NCBI GenBank assembly: GCA_902626585.1
Contig: CACOGA010000001.1
Coordinates: forward strand, 1-64,000
Source of the DNA: an uncultured Bacteroidota bacterium
GTDB taxonomy: Bacteria > Bacteroidota > Bacteroidia > Flavobacteriales > Flavobacteriaceae
Reading direction: 5' to 3'
Length of the DNA: 64,000 nucleotides
The notes below the pieces were generated by a model. That model was not told the origin of the DNA, searched no databases, and saw nothing but the letters and a program-made list of their open reading frames with translations. Positions 9,989 through 19,573 of the stretch are shown here, piece after piece. The translations under genes and the position numbers were made by a program. Each line of letters starts with the position of its first letter. Position 1 is the first letter of the stretch.

Positions 9989-11281
9989 TTAAGTAAGCTT
10001 AATTTTAAATGCTTTAGTTTTAGGAAATAATGCTTCCTCAGATAGCTCTTCTTCTATCCTTAACAATTGGTTGTATTTTGCTATTCTATCTGATCTTGAA
10101 ATTGATCCTGTTTTTATTTGGCCGCAGTTGAGAGCAACCGACAAATCCGCAATTGTATTATCTTCGGTTTCCCCTGACCTGTGAGACATTACTGTCGTAT
10201 ATCCAGCATCATGAGCCATATTTACAGCGCTTATAGTCTCGGTTAAAGAACCTATTTGATTAACCTTAATCAAAATTGAATTAGCTATATTTTCTTCAAT
10301 GCCTTTTTTTAACCTTACCGTATTAGTAACGAATAAATCATCACCAACAAGCTGAACCTTATCACCAATCAGATCGGTTAAATATTTCCAACCATCCCAA
10401 TCATTTTCATCCATCCCATCTTCAATTGAAACTATAGGATATTTTTTTACTAGACCGGCTAAATACTCTGCCTGTTGTTTACTGTCTCTTAATTCACCTT
10501 TAGCTCCTTCAAAAATCGTATAATCATACTTGCCGTCTTTGTAAAACTCAGCTGAAGCACAGTCCAAAGCAATCAAAATATCCTCACCAAATTTATAACC
10601 AGAATTTTTCACAGCAGTGTGAATTGTTTCAATAGCATCCTCAGTTCCATTCAATTTTGGAGCAAATCCACCTTCATCACCAACACTTGTACTCAATCCT
10701 CTTGACTTCAATACTTTTTTAAGAGAATGAAAAATCTCACTACCCATTTTCATTGCGTGTGAAAAACTATCAGCCGATACAGGCATTATCATAAATTCCT
10801 GAAATGCAATTGGAGCGTCACTGTGAGAGCCACCATTGATTATATTCATCATCGGAACAGGAAGCATATTTGAATCAGGATTTAAATATCTGAAAAACGA
10901 CATGTTTTTTTCTTTTGCAGCAGCTTTTGCCATTGCCAGGGAGACACCCAAAATCGCATTTGCCCCTAACTTTGACTTGTTTTCAGTTCCATCCATAGAG
11001 ATCATCATTTGATCATTTGATTGTTGATCATATACTGATTTGCCAATTAATTCCACTGAGATTATATCATTAATATTTGAGACAGCCTTTAAAACTCCTT
11101 TTCCATGATAATCTTCTCCTCCGTCTCTTAATTCAACTGCTTCATGCTCCCCAGTTGATGCTCCCGAAGGAACAGCTGCCCTTCCTAAAATTAAATTTTC
11201 TGTAACTACATCTACCTCGACCGTTGGATTACCTCTGGAATCATAAATTTGTCTTGCTACAACACTTTTAATTTTGGCCAT
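9989..11281 (-). CDS. eno: Enolase (2-phosphoglycerate dehydratase)
   Basis: Enolase catalyses 2-phosphoglycerate to phosphoenolpyruvate in glycolysis and gluconeogenesis. At 430 residues it is full length. The loop [11 protein letters not shown] (38-48), GDEGGFAPK (201-209, catalytic Glu203), Mg ligands Asp240, Glu287 (SIEDG) and Asp314 (VGDD), the base Lys339 ([10 protein letters not shown]) and SHRSG (366-370) are all intact. The ATG follows the carA stop codon with no intervening base, so the two are co-transcribed and probably coupled. Eno and gltA are 52 nt or more apart and seem to have separate promoters. Confidence 0.98.
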   Translation of the reverse strand: MAKIKSVVARQIYDSRGNPTVEVDVVTENLILGRAAVPSGASTGEHEAVELRDGGEDYHGKGVLKAVSNINDIISVELIGKSVYDQQSNDQMMISMDGTENKSKLGANAILGVSLAMAKAAAKEKNMSFFRYLNPDSNMLPVPMMNIINGGSHSDAPIAFQEFMIMPVSADSFSHAMKMGSEIFHSLKKVLKSRGLSTSVGDEGGFAPKLNGTEDAIETIHTAVKNSGYKFGEDILIALDCASAEFYKDGKYDYTIFEGAKGELRDSKQQAEYLAGLVKKYPIVSIEDGMDENDWDGWKYLTDLIGDKVQLVGDDLFVTNTVRLKKGIEENIANSILIKVNQIGSLTETISAVNMAHDAGYTTVMSHRSGETEDNTIADLSVALNCGQIKTGSISRSDRIAKYNQLLRIEEELSEEALFPKTKAFKIKLT

Positions 11282-12388
11282 CTATTTTCCTTTGGAGATG
11301 TTTTCAATGAATTGATCAAATAAATAAGAGGCGTCGTGAGGTCCTGGGCTGGCCTCAGGATGGTATTGAACGGAAAAACAATTTTTATTTTTCATTTCAA
11401 TACCGGCTACAGTATCATCATTCAGGTGAATATGAGTGATTTTTATGTCATTATTTGCCTCCGTTTCTTCGCGATTAATTGCAAAACCATGATTTTGAGA
11501 TGTAATTTCACCTTTCCCAGAAATCAAGTTTTTAACAGGGTGATTAATCCCACGATGTCCATTGTGCATTTTATATGTTGAAATACCATTAGCTAGCGCT
11601 ATAATCTGATGACCCAAGCAAATACCAAACAATGGAAAATCATTTTTAATAACCTCCCTAGCTACATTTTGGGCATCTTTTAGAGGCTCTGGATCTCCGG
11701 GTCCATTTGAAATAAAGTAAGCGTCAGGATTCCAGGAATTCATTTCATCAAAAGAAGTATTGTATGGGAAAACTTTAATGTAACAATCTCTTTTAGAAAG
11801 GTTTCTTAGAATATTTTTCTTTATTCCAAGATCAAGTGCGGCTATTTTGTATTTAGCAGATTCTTCACCATAAAAATATGGTTCTTTTGTTGAAACTTTT
11901 GAAGCCAACTCTAAACCATCCATACTGGGTGTTTTTGATAGCTCTTTTTTTAGTTTATCGATATTTTCAACGTCAGTAGATATTACTGCATTCATTGCCC
12001 CATTATCCCTAATATAAGAAACCAATGCTCTGGTATCTACATCAGAAATTGCAAGCAAGTTGTTTTTCTCAAAGAAATTATATAGAGAATCAACGTCTCC
12101 GTATCTTGAATAGTTATAGGTAAAGTTTCTACATATAAGGCCAGCTATTTTTACAGAATCTGATTCAACCTCATCCTCCTTAACTCCATAGTTTCCGATA
12201 TAGGCATTTGTAGTAACCATTAACTGTCCAAAGTATGAGGGATCTGTGAAAATTTCTTGATAACCAGTCATCCCAGTATTAAAGCATACTTCACCAAATG
12301 CAGAACCTTCTTTACCAATTGATTTACCATGGAAAATCGTACCATCCTCTAATAAAATAATTGCTTTTTTTCTCTGGTTATATTGCAT
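11282..12388 (-). CDS. carA: Carbamoyl-phosphate synthase small (glutaminase) subunit
   Basis: CarA hydrolyses glutamine and channels ammonia to CarB for carbamoyl phosphate, used in pyrimidine and arginine synthesis. The N-terminal CPSase small domain (RKKAIILLEDGTIFHGKSIG) is followed by a class I glutamine amidotransferase domain with LFGICLGHQ (nucleophile Cys257) and YHPEASPGPHD (His343, Glu345). The frame extends to a TTG at 12397, but the ATG at 12388 gives MQYNQRKKAIILL, the normal N-terminus, and I chose it (368 residues). carB is not in the window. A -7 box lies at 12406-12413. Confidence 0.96.
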   Translation of the reverse strand: MQYNQRKKAIILLEDGTIFHGKSIGKEGSAFGEVCFNTGMTGYQEIFTDPSYFGQLMVTTNAYIGNYGVKEDEVESDSVKIAGLICRNFTYNYSRYGDVDSLYNFFEKNNLLAISDVDTRALVSYIRDNGAMNAVISTDVENIDKLKKELSKTPSMDGLELASKVSTKEPYFYGEESAKYKIAALDLGIKKNILRNLSKRDCYIKVFPYNTSFDEMNSWNPDAYFISNGPGDPEPLKDAQNVAREVIKNDFPLFGICLGHQIIALANGISTYKMHNGHRGINHPVKNLISGKGEITSQNHGFAINREETEANNDIKITHIHLNDDTVAGIEMKNKNCFSVQYHPEASPGPHDASYLFDQFIENISKGK

Positions 12389-12405
12389 TTGAAACAAAGG
12401 TTAAA

Positions 12406-12413
12406 CAAAAATA
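12406..12413 (-). promoter_or_regulatory. Putative -7 box for carA-eno
   Basis: The minus strand reads TATTTTTG, a match to TAnnTTTG, 17 nt before the carA ATG at 12388 and just downstream of the terminator at 12445-12474. No good TTTG -33 element is visible, so support is positional. Confidence 0.4.
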
Positions 12414-12444
12414 ATTTATAAAAATTAAAAACATAATTTTTTCC

Positions 12445-12474
12445 AAAAAAAAAGGAGCAAAACTCCTTTTTTTT
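12445..12474 (-). terminator. Rho-independent terminator at the end of the ribosomal superoperon
   Basis: A hairpin of GGAG/CTCC flanked by nine A and eight T residues, with a 5-nt loop, lies 9 nt after the stop of the secreted-protein gene at 12483. On the minus strand it ends in a T run, so it would stop transcription coming from rplQ before carA. The A/T arms make it potentially bidirectional. Confidence 0.8.
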
Positions 12475-12482
12475 AATTTTTA

Positions 12483-13169
12483 TTAATCGAATGCAAATTC
12501 TAGCATCCTGATTACGTCTTTTTCATCTTTGTATGAAAGATTTCCTGAGTCAATAAAACCAAGTATACGATTCAAACCCACAGCACTTTTTTCGAAAAGT
12601 CTATTTAGAGAACGTTTATTCATTTTAAAATTTTCAATGGTTTTTTCGCTATTCGACCGTATAAAATATGATTCTTTTTTTACATATTTATCATTCGACC
12701 TATTAACCATTGGATTTCCTGAACCTGTTACAAGCTTTACATTAAACCCTTTTAGTAAGGTAAAATTATTTCCAGAATATACTAATTCATAAACCCTATT
12801 ATCCTCATTGTAATAATAATTCTTATAGGATTTACCATTAATAATAATTTGTTTTATGTTATTGAAAGTAAACGAGAATATAGAATCATTATCGTTTATC
12901 TTAGCCTCAAATGCATTTCTACTAATATTTAGGTTAATATTTCTGACCAAAAACCTTTCTCCAGTCAATGTTTGGATCTCACCGTCGTTGTTCCACTCGT
13001 CAAATAAATAGGCAGAACCAATGATAAATTTATTTGGTTGATTGTAAAAAAATGAAGTTCCAAAATCAGATGATGCGTTACTTCCGAGCGCATTAAAATC
13101 AGTACCAAGATTCGTTTGTGCAATTATTATATTAGAAGCTAATACCAGTAGTGTAAAAATTATTCTCAT
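12483..13169 (-). CDS. Secreted protein of unknown function, co-transcribed with rplQ
   Basis: I do not recognise this 228-residue protein. Residues 1-17 form a signal peptide (MRIIFTLLVLASNIIIA, then QTN), so it should be periplasmic or surface exposed. The middle is rich in Asn, Tyr, Phe and Ser with beta-strand-like alternation (FIIGSAYLFDEWNNDGEIQ, FLVRNINLNISRNAFEAKI). The C-terminal 60 residues are more basic and helix-like (FKMNKRSLNRLFEKSAVGLN). It begins only 18 nt after the rplQ stop with no terminator between, and the hairpin at 12445-12474 follows it, so it appears to be the last gene of the ribosomal superoperon. Confidence 0.75.
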   Translation of the reverse strand: MRIIFTLLVLASNIIIAQTNLGTDFNALGSNASSDFGTSFFYNQPNKFIIGSAYLFDEWNNDGEIQTLTGERFLVRNINLNISRNAFEAKINDNDSIFSFTFNNIKQIIINGKSYKNYYYNEDNRVYELVYSGNNFTLLKGFNVKLVTGSGNPMVNRSNDKYVKKESYFIRSNSEKTIENFKMNKRSLNRLFEKSAVGLNRILGFIDSGNLSYKDEKDVIRMLEFAFD

Positions 13170-13187
13170 ACCTAAATTTAAAATTAA

Positions 13188-13838
13188 TTAGTCCTCTTTT
13201 TTGTCTTTAGAATCTTCCTCAGCAGGAGCTTCCTCAGCAGGAGCTTCCTCAGCAGGAGCCTCTTCAGCAGGAGCCTCTTCAGCAGGAGCTTCCTCAGCAG
13301 GAGCCTCTTCAGCAGGAGCTTCGTCAGCAGGAGCCTCTTCAGCAGGAGCCTCTTCAACAGCAGACTTTCCTTCTAATTCTTCAAGATTTTCATTTGCAGA
13401 CTCGGTTGAAACTTGATCAGACTTTTTACCTCCTCTTCTGCTTCTTCTTGTTGTCTTCTTCTTCTTATTAACATAAGTATCATTATAATCAACAAGTTCA
13501 ATCATAGCCATTTCAGCATTGTCACCAAGCCTATTGCCAAGTCTGATTATTCTGGTATATCCTCCAGGTCTATCTGCAACTTTAACAGCAACATCTCTGA
13601 ATAATTCAGCAACAGCGTTTTTCTGCTTCATTCTTGAAAAAACAATTCTTCTGTTGTGAGTTGTATCAGATTTAGATTTTGTGATTAAGGGCTCAACAAA
13701 TTTCTTAAGTGCCTTTGCCTTAGCTAATGTTGTATTAATTCTCTTGTGCTCAATTAGAGAACACGCCATATTAGCTAGCATAGAACTTCTGTGTCCTTTT
13801 TTTCTTCCTAAGTGATTAAACTTTTTTCGATGCCTCAT
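13188..13838 (-). CDS. rplQ: 50S ribosomal protein L17 with a long acidic repeat tail
   Basis: The first 118 residues are a standard L17 ([20 protein letters not shown] to [10 protein letters not shown]), which lines the 50S exit region. A very basic linker (122-139, [16 protein letters not shown]) follows, then an acidic segment. Residues 162-206 are nine consecutive [10 protein letters not shown] pentapeptides, and the end is [10 protein letters not shown]. Bacterial L17 is usually about 120-170 residues, so the tail is a large extension. It is the last ribosomal gene of the alpha operon, 22 nt after rpoA. Confidence 0.97.
   Translation of the reverse strand: MRHRKKFNHLGRKKGHRSSMLANMACSLIEHKRINTTLAKAKALKKFVEPLITKSKSDTTHNRRIVFSRMKQKNAVAELFRDVAVKVADRPGGYTRIIRLGNRLGDNAEMAMIELVDYNDTYVNKKKKTTRRSRRGGKKSDQVSTESANENLEELEGKSAVEEAPAEEAPADEAPAEEAPAEEAPAEEAPAEEAPAEEAPAEEAPAEEDSKDKKED
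13221..13355 (-). repeat. 15-nt tandem repeat encoding EEAPA in rplQ
   Basis: Nine units of 15 nt, nearly identical (sense GAAGAGGCTCCTGCT-type), encode the EEAPA pentapeptides of L17; one unit reads GACGAA for DEAPA. The unit length is a multiple of three, so copy-number change would keep the frame. Synonymous differences are few, suggesting recent expansion or homogenisation. Confidence 0.95.
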
Positions 13839-13860
13839 TTTCTTGCTTTACTTTTACTTT

Positions 13861-14853
13861 TTACTCTTTTTCAAGTTTATATTTTGATAAATCCATTCCA
13901 AAACTAAGTCCTTTCAACATTACCAATTCTTCTAATTCGGTTAGAGATTTTTTACCAAAATTTCTAAACTTCATCAAATCATTTTTATTAAATGATACTA
14001 GATCGCCAAGAGTGTCAACTTCAGCTGCTTTTAGGCAATTAAGTGCTCTTACCGATAAATCCATATCAATTAATTTTGTTTTTAATAGTTGTCTCATGTG
14101 GAGAGATTCCTCATCATATGTTTCAGTTTTTGCGATTTCATCTGCCTCAAGTGTGATTCTCTCATCTGAAAATAGCATAAAGTGATGAATTAAAATTCTT
14201 GCTGCATCAGTTAATGCGTCTTGAGGTGTTATTGAACCATCAGTAACTATATCAAAAACAAGTTTTTCATAGTCAGTCTTTTGCTCAACCCTAAAATCCT
14301 CAACATGATACTTGACGTTTTTGATAGGAGTGAAAATTGAATCAACAAAAATAGTTCCTAATTGTGCAGACTGATTCTTGTTCTCTTCAGAAGTAACATA
14401 TCCTCTTCCTTTATCAATTGTGATTTCCATCTGAATTTGAACTTTTGAGTCAAGATTACAAATAACTTGGTCAGAATTTAGAATTTGAAATCCTGAAATG
14501 AATTTTTGAAAATCACCTGCAGTAATTTTATCTTGACCTGAGATGGATATTGAAACAAGCTCATTGTCAACATCTTCGATCTGTCTCTTAAATCTTATTT
14601 GTTTTAAATTTAGTACAATTTCGGTCACATCTTCTACAATACCAGGAATGGTAGAAAATTCATGATCAACACCTTCTATTTTTACAGATGTAATTGCAAA
14701 ACCTTCTAGCGAGGATAAAAGAACTCTTCTTAATGCATTACCAACAGTTAGTCCGTATCCTGGCTCAAGTGGTCTAAACTCAAATCTCCCTTCGTGATCA
14801 GAAGATTCAATCATAATTACTTTATCTGGTTTTTGAAAATTTAATATTGCCAT
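13861..14853 (-). CDS. rpoA: RNA polymerase alpha subunit
   Basis: RpoA (330 residues) nucleates RNA polymerase assembly. The N-terminal dimerisation domain shows [31 protein letters not shown] (here broken into [15 protein letters not shown] and VLLSSLEG, about residues 27-52). The C-terminal domain (about 250-325) contains the helix-hairpin-helix stretch [16 protein letters not shown] and [13 protein letters not shown]. Both domains look complete. It lies between rpsD and rplQ in the alpha operon, 18-22 nt from each. Confidence 0.98.
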   Translation of the reverse strand: MAILNFQKPDKVIMIESSDHEGRFEFRPLEPGYGLTVGNALRRVLLSSLEGFAITSVKIEGVDHEFSTIPGIVEDVTEIVLNLKQIRFKRQIEDVDNELVSISISGQDKITAGDFQKFISGFQILNSDQVICNLDSKVQIQMEITIDKGRGYVTSEENKNQSAQLGTIFVDSIFTPIKNVKYHVEDFRVEQKTDYEKLVFDIVTDGSITPQDALTDAARILIHHFMLFSDERITLEADEIAKTETYDEESLHMRQLLKTKLIDMDLSVRALNCLKAAEVDTLGDLVSFNKNDLMKFRNFGKKSLTELEELVMLKGLSFGMDLSKYKLEKE

Positions 14854-14871
14854 AATCTTATTTATAATTTT

Positions 14872-15477
14872 TTATTTAGAATATAATTCTACTATATATT
14901 GTTCGTTAATATTTTCAGGTATTTGGATTCTTTCTGGAACTGATACATATGTTCCCTGCATAGTTTCATCATTCCACGTAATCCATTCGTAAACTGATGA
15001 TGAGTTTTTCAAACAGTTTTCTATCGATTCGATAGATTTTGATTTTTCTCTTACCGCGATTACATCACCAGCTTTCAAGCTGTAAGATGGTATATTTACA
15101 ATTTCTCCATTCACTGTAATATGTCTGTGTGATACAAGCTGTCTAGCACCTCTTCTTGAATTAGAAAGCCCCATTCTAAAAACTACATTATCCAATCTAG
15201 ACTCACATAACTGTAGTAATACTTCACCAGTAATACCCTTTGATGCAGTGGCCTTTTTAAATAAGTTTCTAAATTGTCTTTCTAAAATACCATAAGTGTA
15301 TTTTGCTTTCTGTTTTTCCATTAATTGAACAGCATATTCAGATTTCTTAGATCTTCTTTTATTGTTTCCGTGCTGTCCAGGAGGATAATTTCTTTTTTCA
15401 AAAGACTTATCATCACCGAAAATTGGTTCACCAAATTTCCTAGCGATTTTAGTTTTTGGACCAGTATATCTTGCCAT
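14872..15477 (-). CDS. rpsD: 30S ribosomal protein S4
   Basis: S4 (201 residues) is a primary 16S rRNA-binding protein. It has the N-terminal [18 protein letters not shown] segment, PPGQHG, and the S4 RNA-binding domain with [24 protein letters not shown] (from about residue 90) and [17 protein letters not shown]. The N-terminal zinc-binding cysteines of some S4 proteins are absent, so it is the C-minus type. A 77-nt gap separates it from rpsK, the second-largest gap in the superoperon. Confidence 0.98.
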   Translation of the reverse strand: MARYTGPKTKIARKFGEPIFGDDKSFEKRNYPPGQHGNNKRRSKKSEYAVQLMEKQKAKYTYGILERQFRNLFKKATASKGITGEVLLQLCESRLDNVVFRMGLSNSRRGARQLVSHRHITVNGEIVNIPSYSLKAGDVIAVREKSKSIESIENCLKNSSSVYEWITWNDETMQGTYVSVPERIQIPENINEQYIVELYSK

Positions 15478-15554
15478 TTTTTAAAATTTTTAAGAGTGAT
15501 TATGAATTAAGGTCAATCCTTCGATAATCAATACCTCTTTGGTTATACTTATAA
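15478..15554 (-). other. 77-nt intergenic gap between rpsK and rpsD
   Basis: Most junctions in this operon are 2-30 nt, so this gap stands out. On the transcript it contains a purine-rich core (CAAAGAGGTATTGATTATCG, then AAGGATTGACC) and no ATG. It could hold an S4 autoregulatory site or a processing signal; I see no strong hairpin and cannot decide. Confidence 0.3.
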
Positions 15555-15938
15555 TTAAACTCTTCTTCTTTTAGGTGGTCTACATCCATTGTGAGGAGTT
15601 GGAGTAACATCAACAATTTCAGTTACTTCGATACCACCATTATGTATTGATCTTATCGCGGATTCTCTTCCGTTTCCAGGACCTTTAACATATACTTTAA
15701 CTTTTCTTAAACCCGCATCTTTAGCAACGGAAACAGCATCTTCAGCTGCCATTTGTGCCGCGTAAGGGGTATTCTTTTTAGTTCCTCTAAATCCCATTTT
15801 ACCGGCAGATGACCATGAAATGACATCACCGTTTTTGTTAGTTAGGGAAATAATAATATTGTTAAATGATGCAACTATGTGAGCTTCACCATTTGACTCA
15901 ACAACAACTTTTCTTTTTTTAGTACTAGATTTTGCCAT
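15555..15938 (-). CDS. rpsK: 30S ribosomal protein S11
   Basis: S11 (127 residues) lines the 30S platform near the mRNA exit and the Shine-Dalgarno cleft. The family pattern is complete: [59 protein letters not shown] and the C-terminal [17 protein letters not shown]. It is 8 nt downstream of rpsM. Confidence 0.98.
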   Translation of the reverse strand: MAKSSTKKRKVVVESNGEAHIVASFNNIIISLTNKNGDVISWSSAGKMGFRGTKKNTPYAAQMAAEDAVSVAKDAGLRKVKVYVKGPGNGRESAIRSIHNGGIEVTEIVDVTPTPHNGCRPPKRRRV

Positions 15939-15946
15939 ATACTATT

Positions 15947-16321
15947 TTATTTAGTTACTTTTTTCTTGTTAGCAACAGTTTTTCTTTTTCCTTTTCTGGT
16001 TCTAGAATTATTCTTTGTTCTTTGTCCCCTCAGAGGTAATCCTGTTCTGTGTCTAATACCTCTGTAACTACCAATATCCATTAATCTTTTGATATTTAAC
16101 TGAGTTTCAGAACGTAATTCACCTTCGATTGTAAAAGCACCTACAGCTTCCCTTATTTTGCTTATTTCTGCATCAGACCAATCAGATACTTTTTTACTAT
16201 GATCTACACCTGCAGAATCTAATATTTTTGATGCTCTGCTATTTCCGATTCCGAAAATATAAGTCAAAGAGATAACACCTCTTTTATTCTTTGGTATGTC
16301 TATTCCTGCTATTCTTGCCAT
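15947..16321 (-). CDS. rpsM: 30S ribosomal protein S13
   Basis: S13 (124 residues) is a 30S head protein contacting the 50S (bridge B1) and P-site tRNA. It begins [20 protein letters not shown], has the helix-hairpin-helix [13 protein letters not shown], and ends in a basic tail with [20 protein letters not shown]. It is 4 nt downstream of rpmJ and 8 nt upstream of rpsK. Confidence 0.98.
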   Translation of the reverse strand: MARIAGIDIPKNKRGVISLTYIFGIGNSRASKILDSAGVDHSKKVSDWSDAEISKIREAVGAFTIEGELRSETQLNIKRLMDIGSYRGIRHRTGLPLRGQRTKNNSRTRKGKRKTVANKKKVTK

Positions 16322-16325
16322 AATA

Positions 16326-16442
16326 CTAACCTTGTCTTTGTTTAAATCTAGGATTCTTTTTGTTTATCACGTAAAGTCTCCCCTTTCTTCGTACAATTTT
16401 ACAATCTGCACTTCTCTTTTTTACTGATGCTCTAACTTTCAT
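16326..16442 (-). CDS. rpmJ: 50S ribosomal protein L36 (zinc-free type)
   Basis: A 38-codon gene starts at ATG 16442: [20 protein letters not shown], then [18 protein letters not shown]. This is the compact L36 of Bacteroidota. Only one cysteine remains, so the zinc ribbon of C-plus L36 is absent. It is 2 nt from infA and 4 nt from rpsM, within the normal spc-alpha junction. Confidence 0.96.
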   Translation of the reverse strand: MKVRASVKKRSADCKIVRRKGRLYVINKKNPRFKQRQG

Positions 16443-16444
16443 TT

Positions 16445-16660
16445 TTAAAATCTATAAGTTATTCTTGCCTTAGTTAAATCATAAGGACTCATTTCTAATT
16501 TTACTTTATCACCAGGCAACAATTTGATATAATGCAAACGCATTTTACCAGAAATGTGAGCTGTGACAACATGACCATTTTCTAACTCAACCCTAAACAT
16601 TGCATTAGATAATGATTCGATTATTGTTCCTTCTTGTTCTATTGGTGCCTGTTTTGCCAT
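16445..16660 (-). CDS. infA: Translation initiation factor IF-1
   Basis: IF-1 (71 residues) is a single OB-fold protein that binds the 30S A site with IF-2 and IF-3. The sequence is typical: [38 protein letters not shown] and the C-terminal [11 protein letters not shown]. Its place between secY and rpmJ is the usual arrangement in this phylum. Confidence 0.98.
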   Translation of the reverse strand: MAKQAPIEQEGTIIESLSNAMFRVELENGHVVTAHISGKMRLHYIKLLPGDKVKLEMSPYDLTKARITYRF

Positions 16661-16670
16661 AATTAATATT

Positions 16671-18035
16671 TTATATTGCTGGTTTTCTGTCTCTACCAGC
16701 CTTCATTAACCCATCATAATGCTTATTTAATAAATAAGAATTAACCTGCTGCATTGTATCAATAGCTACACCAACCATAATCAGTAGAGATGTTCCACCG
16801 AAAAATAATGCCCAACCAGCTTGAACATCCATAAACTTAACTACCACCGCTGGGAAAACAGCAACAAGTGCTAAGAATATAGAGCCAGGAAGAGTTATGT
16901 GTGACATGATCGTGTCAAGAAGATTTGAGGTGTCAGTCCCGGGTCTAATACCAGGAATAAAGCCTCCACTTCTCTTTAGATCGTCAGCAATCTTATTTGT
17001 GGGGACAGTAATTGCAGTATAGAAATATGTGAATACTATAATTAAAAGTCCAAATAACACATTATACCATAATCCAAAAATATCTGCAAATTCAATTTCC
17101 ATCCAACTTCCGAGGTTAGACATAAATTGTAAGTCAACGTTCTTTAATGAACCACCAAGAAAAGATGGGACAAACATTATTGCCTGTGCAAAAATTATTG
17201 GCATAACACCTGAAGCATTTAATCTAAGTGGTATATACTGTCTAGTACCAGCAACATTTCTGTCAAATCCGCCAGAGGCAGTACGCCTAGCATATTGAAC
17301 AGCAATTTTTCTAACAGCCATTACTAACATTACCGATGCCAATATAATAGCAACCCATATCACAAGTTCAATTGAAATCATAATTAAACCACCGTTAGAT
17401 TCTGTTACTCTAGAAACCCACTCCTGTACGAATGACTGGGGCATTGTTGCAATAATACCTACCATAATTAGAAGTGAGATACCATTTCCAATCCCTTTAT
17501 CAGTAATCTTTTCTCCAAGCCACATTGCAAAAATACAGCCAGTTACTAATATAATTATGGAGGAAAAATAGAACATTCCACCTTGACCAAGTAAAAATGC
17601 TTCTGGGGGAATACCTAGTGCTGGTAAAGCCGTTAAATATGCAGGTGATTGAACCAAACATATTGCTATTGTTAACCATCTAGTTATCTGAGTGATTTTT
17701 TTCTGACCACTGGCGCCTTCTTTTTGTAATTTTTGCAAATAAGGAATTGCAATACCCATCAACTGAACAACAATCGAGGCAGAGATATATGGCATAATTC
17801 CAAGTGCAAACACAGAAGCATTAGCAAATGCGCCACCGGTAAAAGCATTTAATAAACCTAAAATACCCTGCTCAGTATTTTCAGCAATTTGCCCTAATTT
17901 CGTAGCATCAATTCCTGGAAGGACAACCTGAGCGCCAAATCTGTAAACTAATAACATAGTAAGTGTTAAAAGAATTCTATCTTTTAGCTCTGTTATTTTC
18001 CAGATATTTTTTAATACTTCGATTACCTTGTTCAT
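16671..18035 (-). CDS. secY: Protein translocase subunit SecY
   Basis: SecY (454 residues) is the channel subunit of the inner-membrane Sec translocon. About ten hydrophobic segments are visible. Signatures include [20 protein letters not shown] (periplasmic side of TM1), [27 protein letters not shown] (plug and TM2, broken here as [13 protein letters not shown] and [10 protein letters not shown]), the cytoplasmic loop [10 protein letters not shown], and [10 protein letters not shown]. It closes the spc operon (8 nt after rplO) and works with the SRP protein encoded at 3552-4892. Confidence 0.98.
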   Translation of the reverse strand: MNKVIEVLKNIWKITELKDRILLTLTMLLVYRFGAQVVLPGIDATKLGQIAENTEQGILGLLNAFTGGAFANASVFALGIMPYISASIVVQLMGIAIPYLQKLQKEGASGQKKITQITRWLTIAICLVQSPAYLTALPALGIPPEAFLLGQGGMFYFSSIIILVTGCIFAMWLGEKITDKGIGNGISLLIMVGIIATMPQSFVQEWVSRVTESNGGLIMISIELVIWVAIILASVMLVMAVRKIAVQYARRTASGGFDRNVAGTRQYIPLRLNASGVMPIIFAQAIMFVPSFLGGSLKNVDLQFMSNLGSWMEIEFADIFGLWYNVLFGLLIIVFTYFYTAITVPTNKIADDLKRSGGFIPGIRPGTDTSNLLDTIMSHITLPGSIFLALVAVFPAVVVKFMDVQAGWALFFGGTSLLIMVGVAIDTMQQVNSYLLNKHYDGLMKAGRDRKPAI

Positions 18036-18043
18036 AATTTAAT

Positions 18044-18496
18044 TTATATGTTTATCGCTTCCCCTCCAGCAGCTTCTATTGCTGATTTCGCAGATGCTGT
18101 AAACTTATGAGCTGAAACTTTAACTTTGGCTTTTAATTCACCTCTACCTAAAATTTTTACTAGCTCATTTTTTCTAACTAATCTCAATTTGATCATAGAA
18201 TCAAAATCAAGCTTAGTTTTAATTTTTTTATTGTCAATCAATGACTGAATTGTATCAAGATTAACACCTTGATATTCAACTCTATTAATATTTTTAAAAC
18301 CAAATTTTGGTATTCTCCTTTGTAATGGCATTTGACCTCCCTCAAAACCTAACTTTTTGGAATATCCGGATCTGGACTTGGCACCCTTATGACCTCTGGT
18401 AGAAGTACCTCCTTTTCCAGAGCCTTGTCCTCTACCAACCCTCTTACTATTTTTATTAATTGAACCTTTCGCAGGCTTTAAATTACTTAAATCCAT
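18044..18496 (-). CDS. rplO: 50S ribosomal protein L15
   Basis: L15 (150 residues) is a late-assembly 50S core protein. The Gly- and Arg-rich N-terminal extension (LKPAKGSINKNSKRVGRGQG, SGKGGTSTRGHKGAKSRSGY) precedes the globular domain with GGQMPLQRRIPKFGF and the C-terminal VSAHKFTASAKSAIEAAGGE. It is 4 nt after rpmD. Confidence 0.98.
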   Translation of the reverse strand: MDLSNLKPAKGSINKNSKRVGRGQGSGKGGTSTRGHKGAKSRSGYSKKLGFEGGQMPLQRRIPKFGFKNINRVEYQGVNLDTIQSLIDNKKIKTKLDFDSMIKLRLVRKNELVKILGRGELKAKVKVSAHKFTASAKSAIEAAGGEAINI

Positions 18497-18500
18497 TTTA

Positions 18501-18677
18501 TTATTTTTCTACAGTTACTAAGTGACTTACTTTGCTTATCATACCTAGAATATTTGGTGTATCATCGTGTTCAACAGTCATACCCAACTTTCTTAGTCCA
18601 AGGGCAGCTAATGTTAATTTCTGCTTTTTAGTTCTATTAATAGAACTTCTTACCTGTGTAACCTTAATTTTTGCCAT
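18501..18677 (-). CDS. rpmD: 50S ribosomal protein L30
   Basis: A 58-codon gene starting at ATG 18677: [40 protein letters not shown] and [18 protein letters not shown]. The L30 pattern (QVRSSI, LGLRKLG, PNILGMI.KV.HLV) is clear. It fits between rpsE (1 nt) and rplO (4 nt). Confidence 0.97.
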   Translation of the reverse strand: MAKIKVTQVRSSINRTKKQKLTLAALGLRKLGMTVEHDDTPNILGMISKVSHLVTVEK

Positions 18678-18678
18678 C

Positions 18679-19203
18679 TTATCCCTTATATAATTTTTCT
18701 AATGTAATTCCTCTATTTTTAGCAATAGTATGAGCATTCTTTAATCTTAGTAGGGCATCAAATGTAGCCTTCACAACATTATGAGGATTTGACGAACCTT
18801 GTGATTTTGACAATACATCGCCAACGCCGACAGCTTCAAGAACAGTTCTTACAGCTCCTCCAGCTATCACCCCAGTACCTGGTGCAGCTGGAATAATATT
18901 AATACGTGCTCCTCCATATTTTCCTTTTTGCTCGTGCGGTAAAGTACCTTTAACAATAGGAATTCTTACCAGATTCTTTTTTGCATCTTCAACAGCTTTT
19001 GCAATCGCACTAGAGACATCCTTAGATTTACCCAAACCATGGCCTACTACACCATTTTCGTCTCCTACTACAACAATTGCAGAGAATCCAAATGTTCTAC
19101 CACCTTTCGTGACCTTGGTTACCCTTTGAACTCCAACTAAACTATCTTTTAGCTCTAGCCCGCCTGGTTTTACTCTTTCTACGCTTTTATAGTTATGATA
19201 CAT
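18679..19203 (-). CDS. rpsE: 30S ribosomal protein S5
   Basis: S5 (174 residues) helps maintain decoding accuracy and mRNA helicase activity on the 30S. The N-terminal double-stranded RNA-binding domain ([20 protein letters not shown], then [17 protein letters not shown]) and the C-terminal domain ([40 protein letters not shown]) are complete. It is 3 nt after rplR. Confidence 0.98.
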   Translation of the reverse strand: MYHNYKSVERVKPGGLELKDSLVGVQRVTKVTKGGRTFGFSAIVVVGDENGVVGHGLGKSKDVSSAIAKAVEDAKKNLVRIPIVKGTLPHEQKGKYGGARINIIPAAPGTGVIAGGAVRTVLEAVGVGDVLSKSQGSSNPHNVVKATFDALLRLKNAHTIAKNRGITLEKLYKG

Positions 19204-19206
19204 AAA

Positions 19207-19563
19207 TTAAAATTTTAGTCCACCTTCTCTTGCACCGTCAGCTAAAGATTTTACTCTTCCGTGATATAAATATCCTGAACGGTCAAAAGAAACTTGTTTA
19301 ATACCTTTTGAAGCAGCTTTTTCAGCAAGTTTTTTACCGACGAGTGAAGCTGTTTCAGTTTTGTTTCCTTTTGTCTTTGAAATTTCTTTTTCAGTCGATG
19401 ATGATGAAACGATAGTACTACCGTTTACATCATTTACTAACTGAGCATATATTTCTTTATTACTTCTAAAAACAGACAATCTAGGTTGAGCTTCAGTACC
19501 TGAAACAATTTTCCTTATTCTGTTTTTTATTCTAGTCCTTCTTTGATTCTTAGTTAACTTCAT
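19207..19563 (-). CDS. rplR: 50S ribosomal protein L18
   Basis: L18 (118 residues) binds 5S rRNA with L5 and L25. Visible features are the basic N-terminal region ([19 protein letters not shown]), [19 protein letters not shown] and the C-terminal [20 protein letters not shown]. It lies in standard spc order, 10 nt after rplF. Confidence 0.98.
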   Translation of the reverse strand: MKLTKNQRRTRIKNRIRKIVSGTEAQPRLSVFRSNKEIYAQLVNDVNGSTIVSSSSTEKEISKTKGNKTETASLVGKKLAEKAASKGIKQVSFDRSGYLYHGRVKSLADGAREGGLKF

Positions 19564-19573
19564 ATTATAAATG

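Noticed and set aside
12389-12397. TTG start for carA
   Set aside because: ATG three codons later fits the family N-terminus; the TTG is near the -7 box and adds only three residues.
13170-13187. A terminator between rplQ and the secreted-protein gene
   Set aside because: The 18-nt gap is A/T-rich with no stem.
13201-13416. Plus-strand ORF of repeated Ser-Ala-Gly-Ala units opposite the L17 tail
   Set aside because: It is the complement of the EEAPA repeat in rplQ, whose other parts are clearly L17. No start context or homology.
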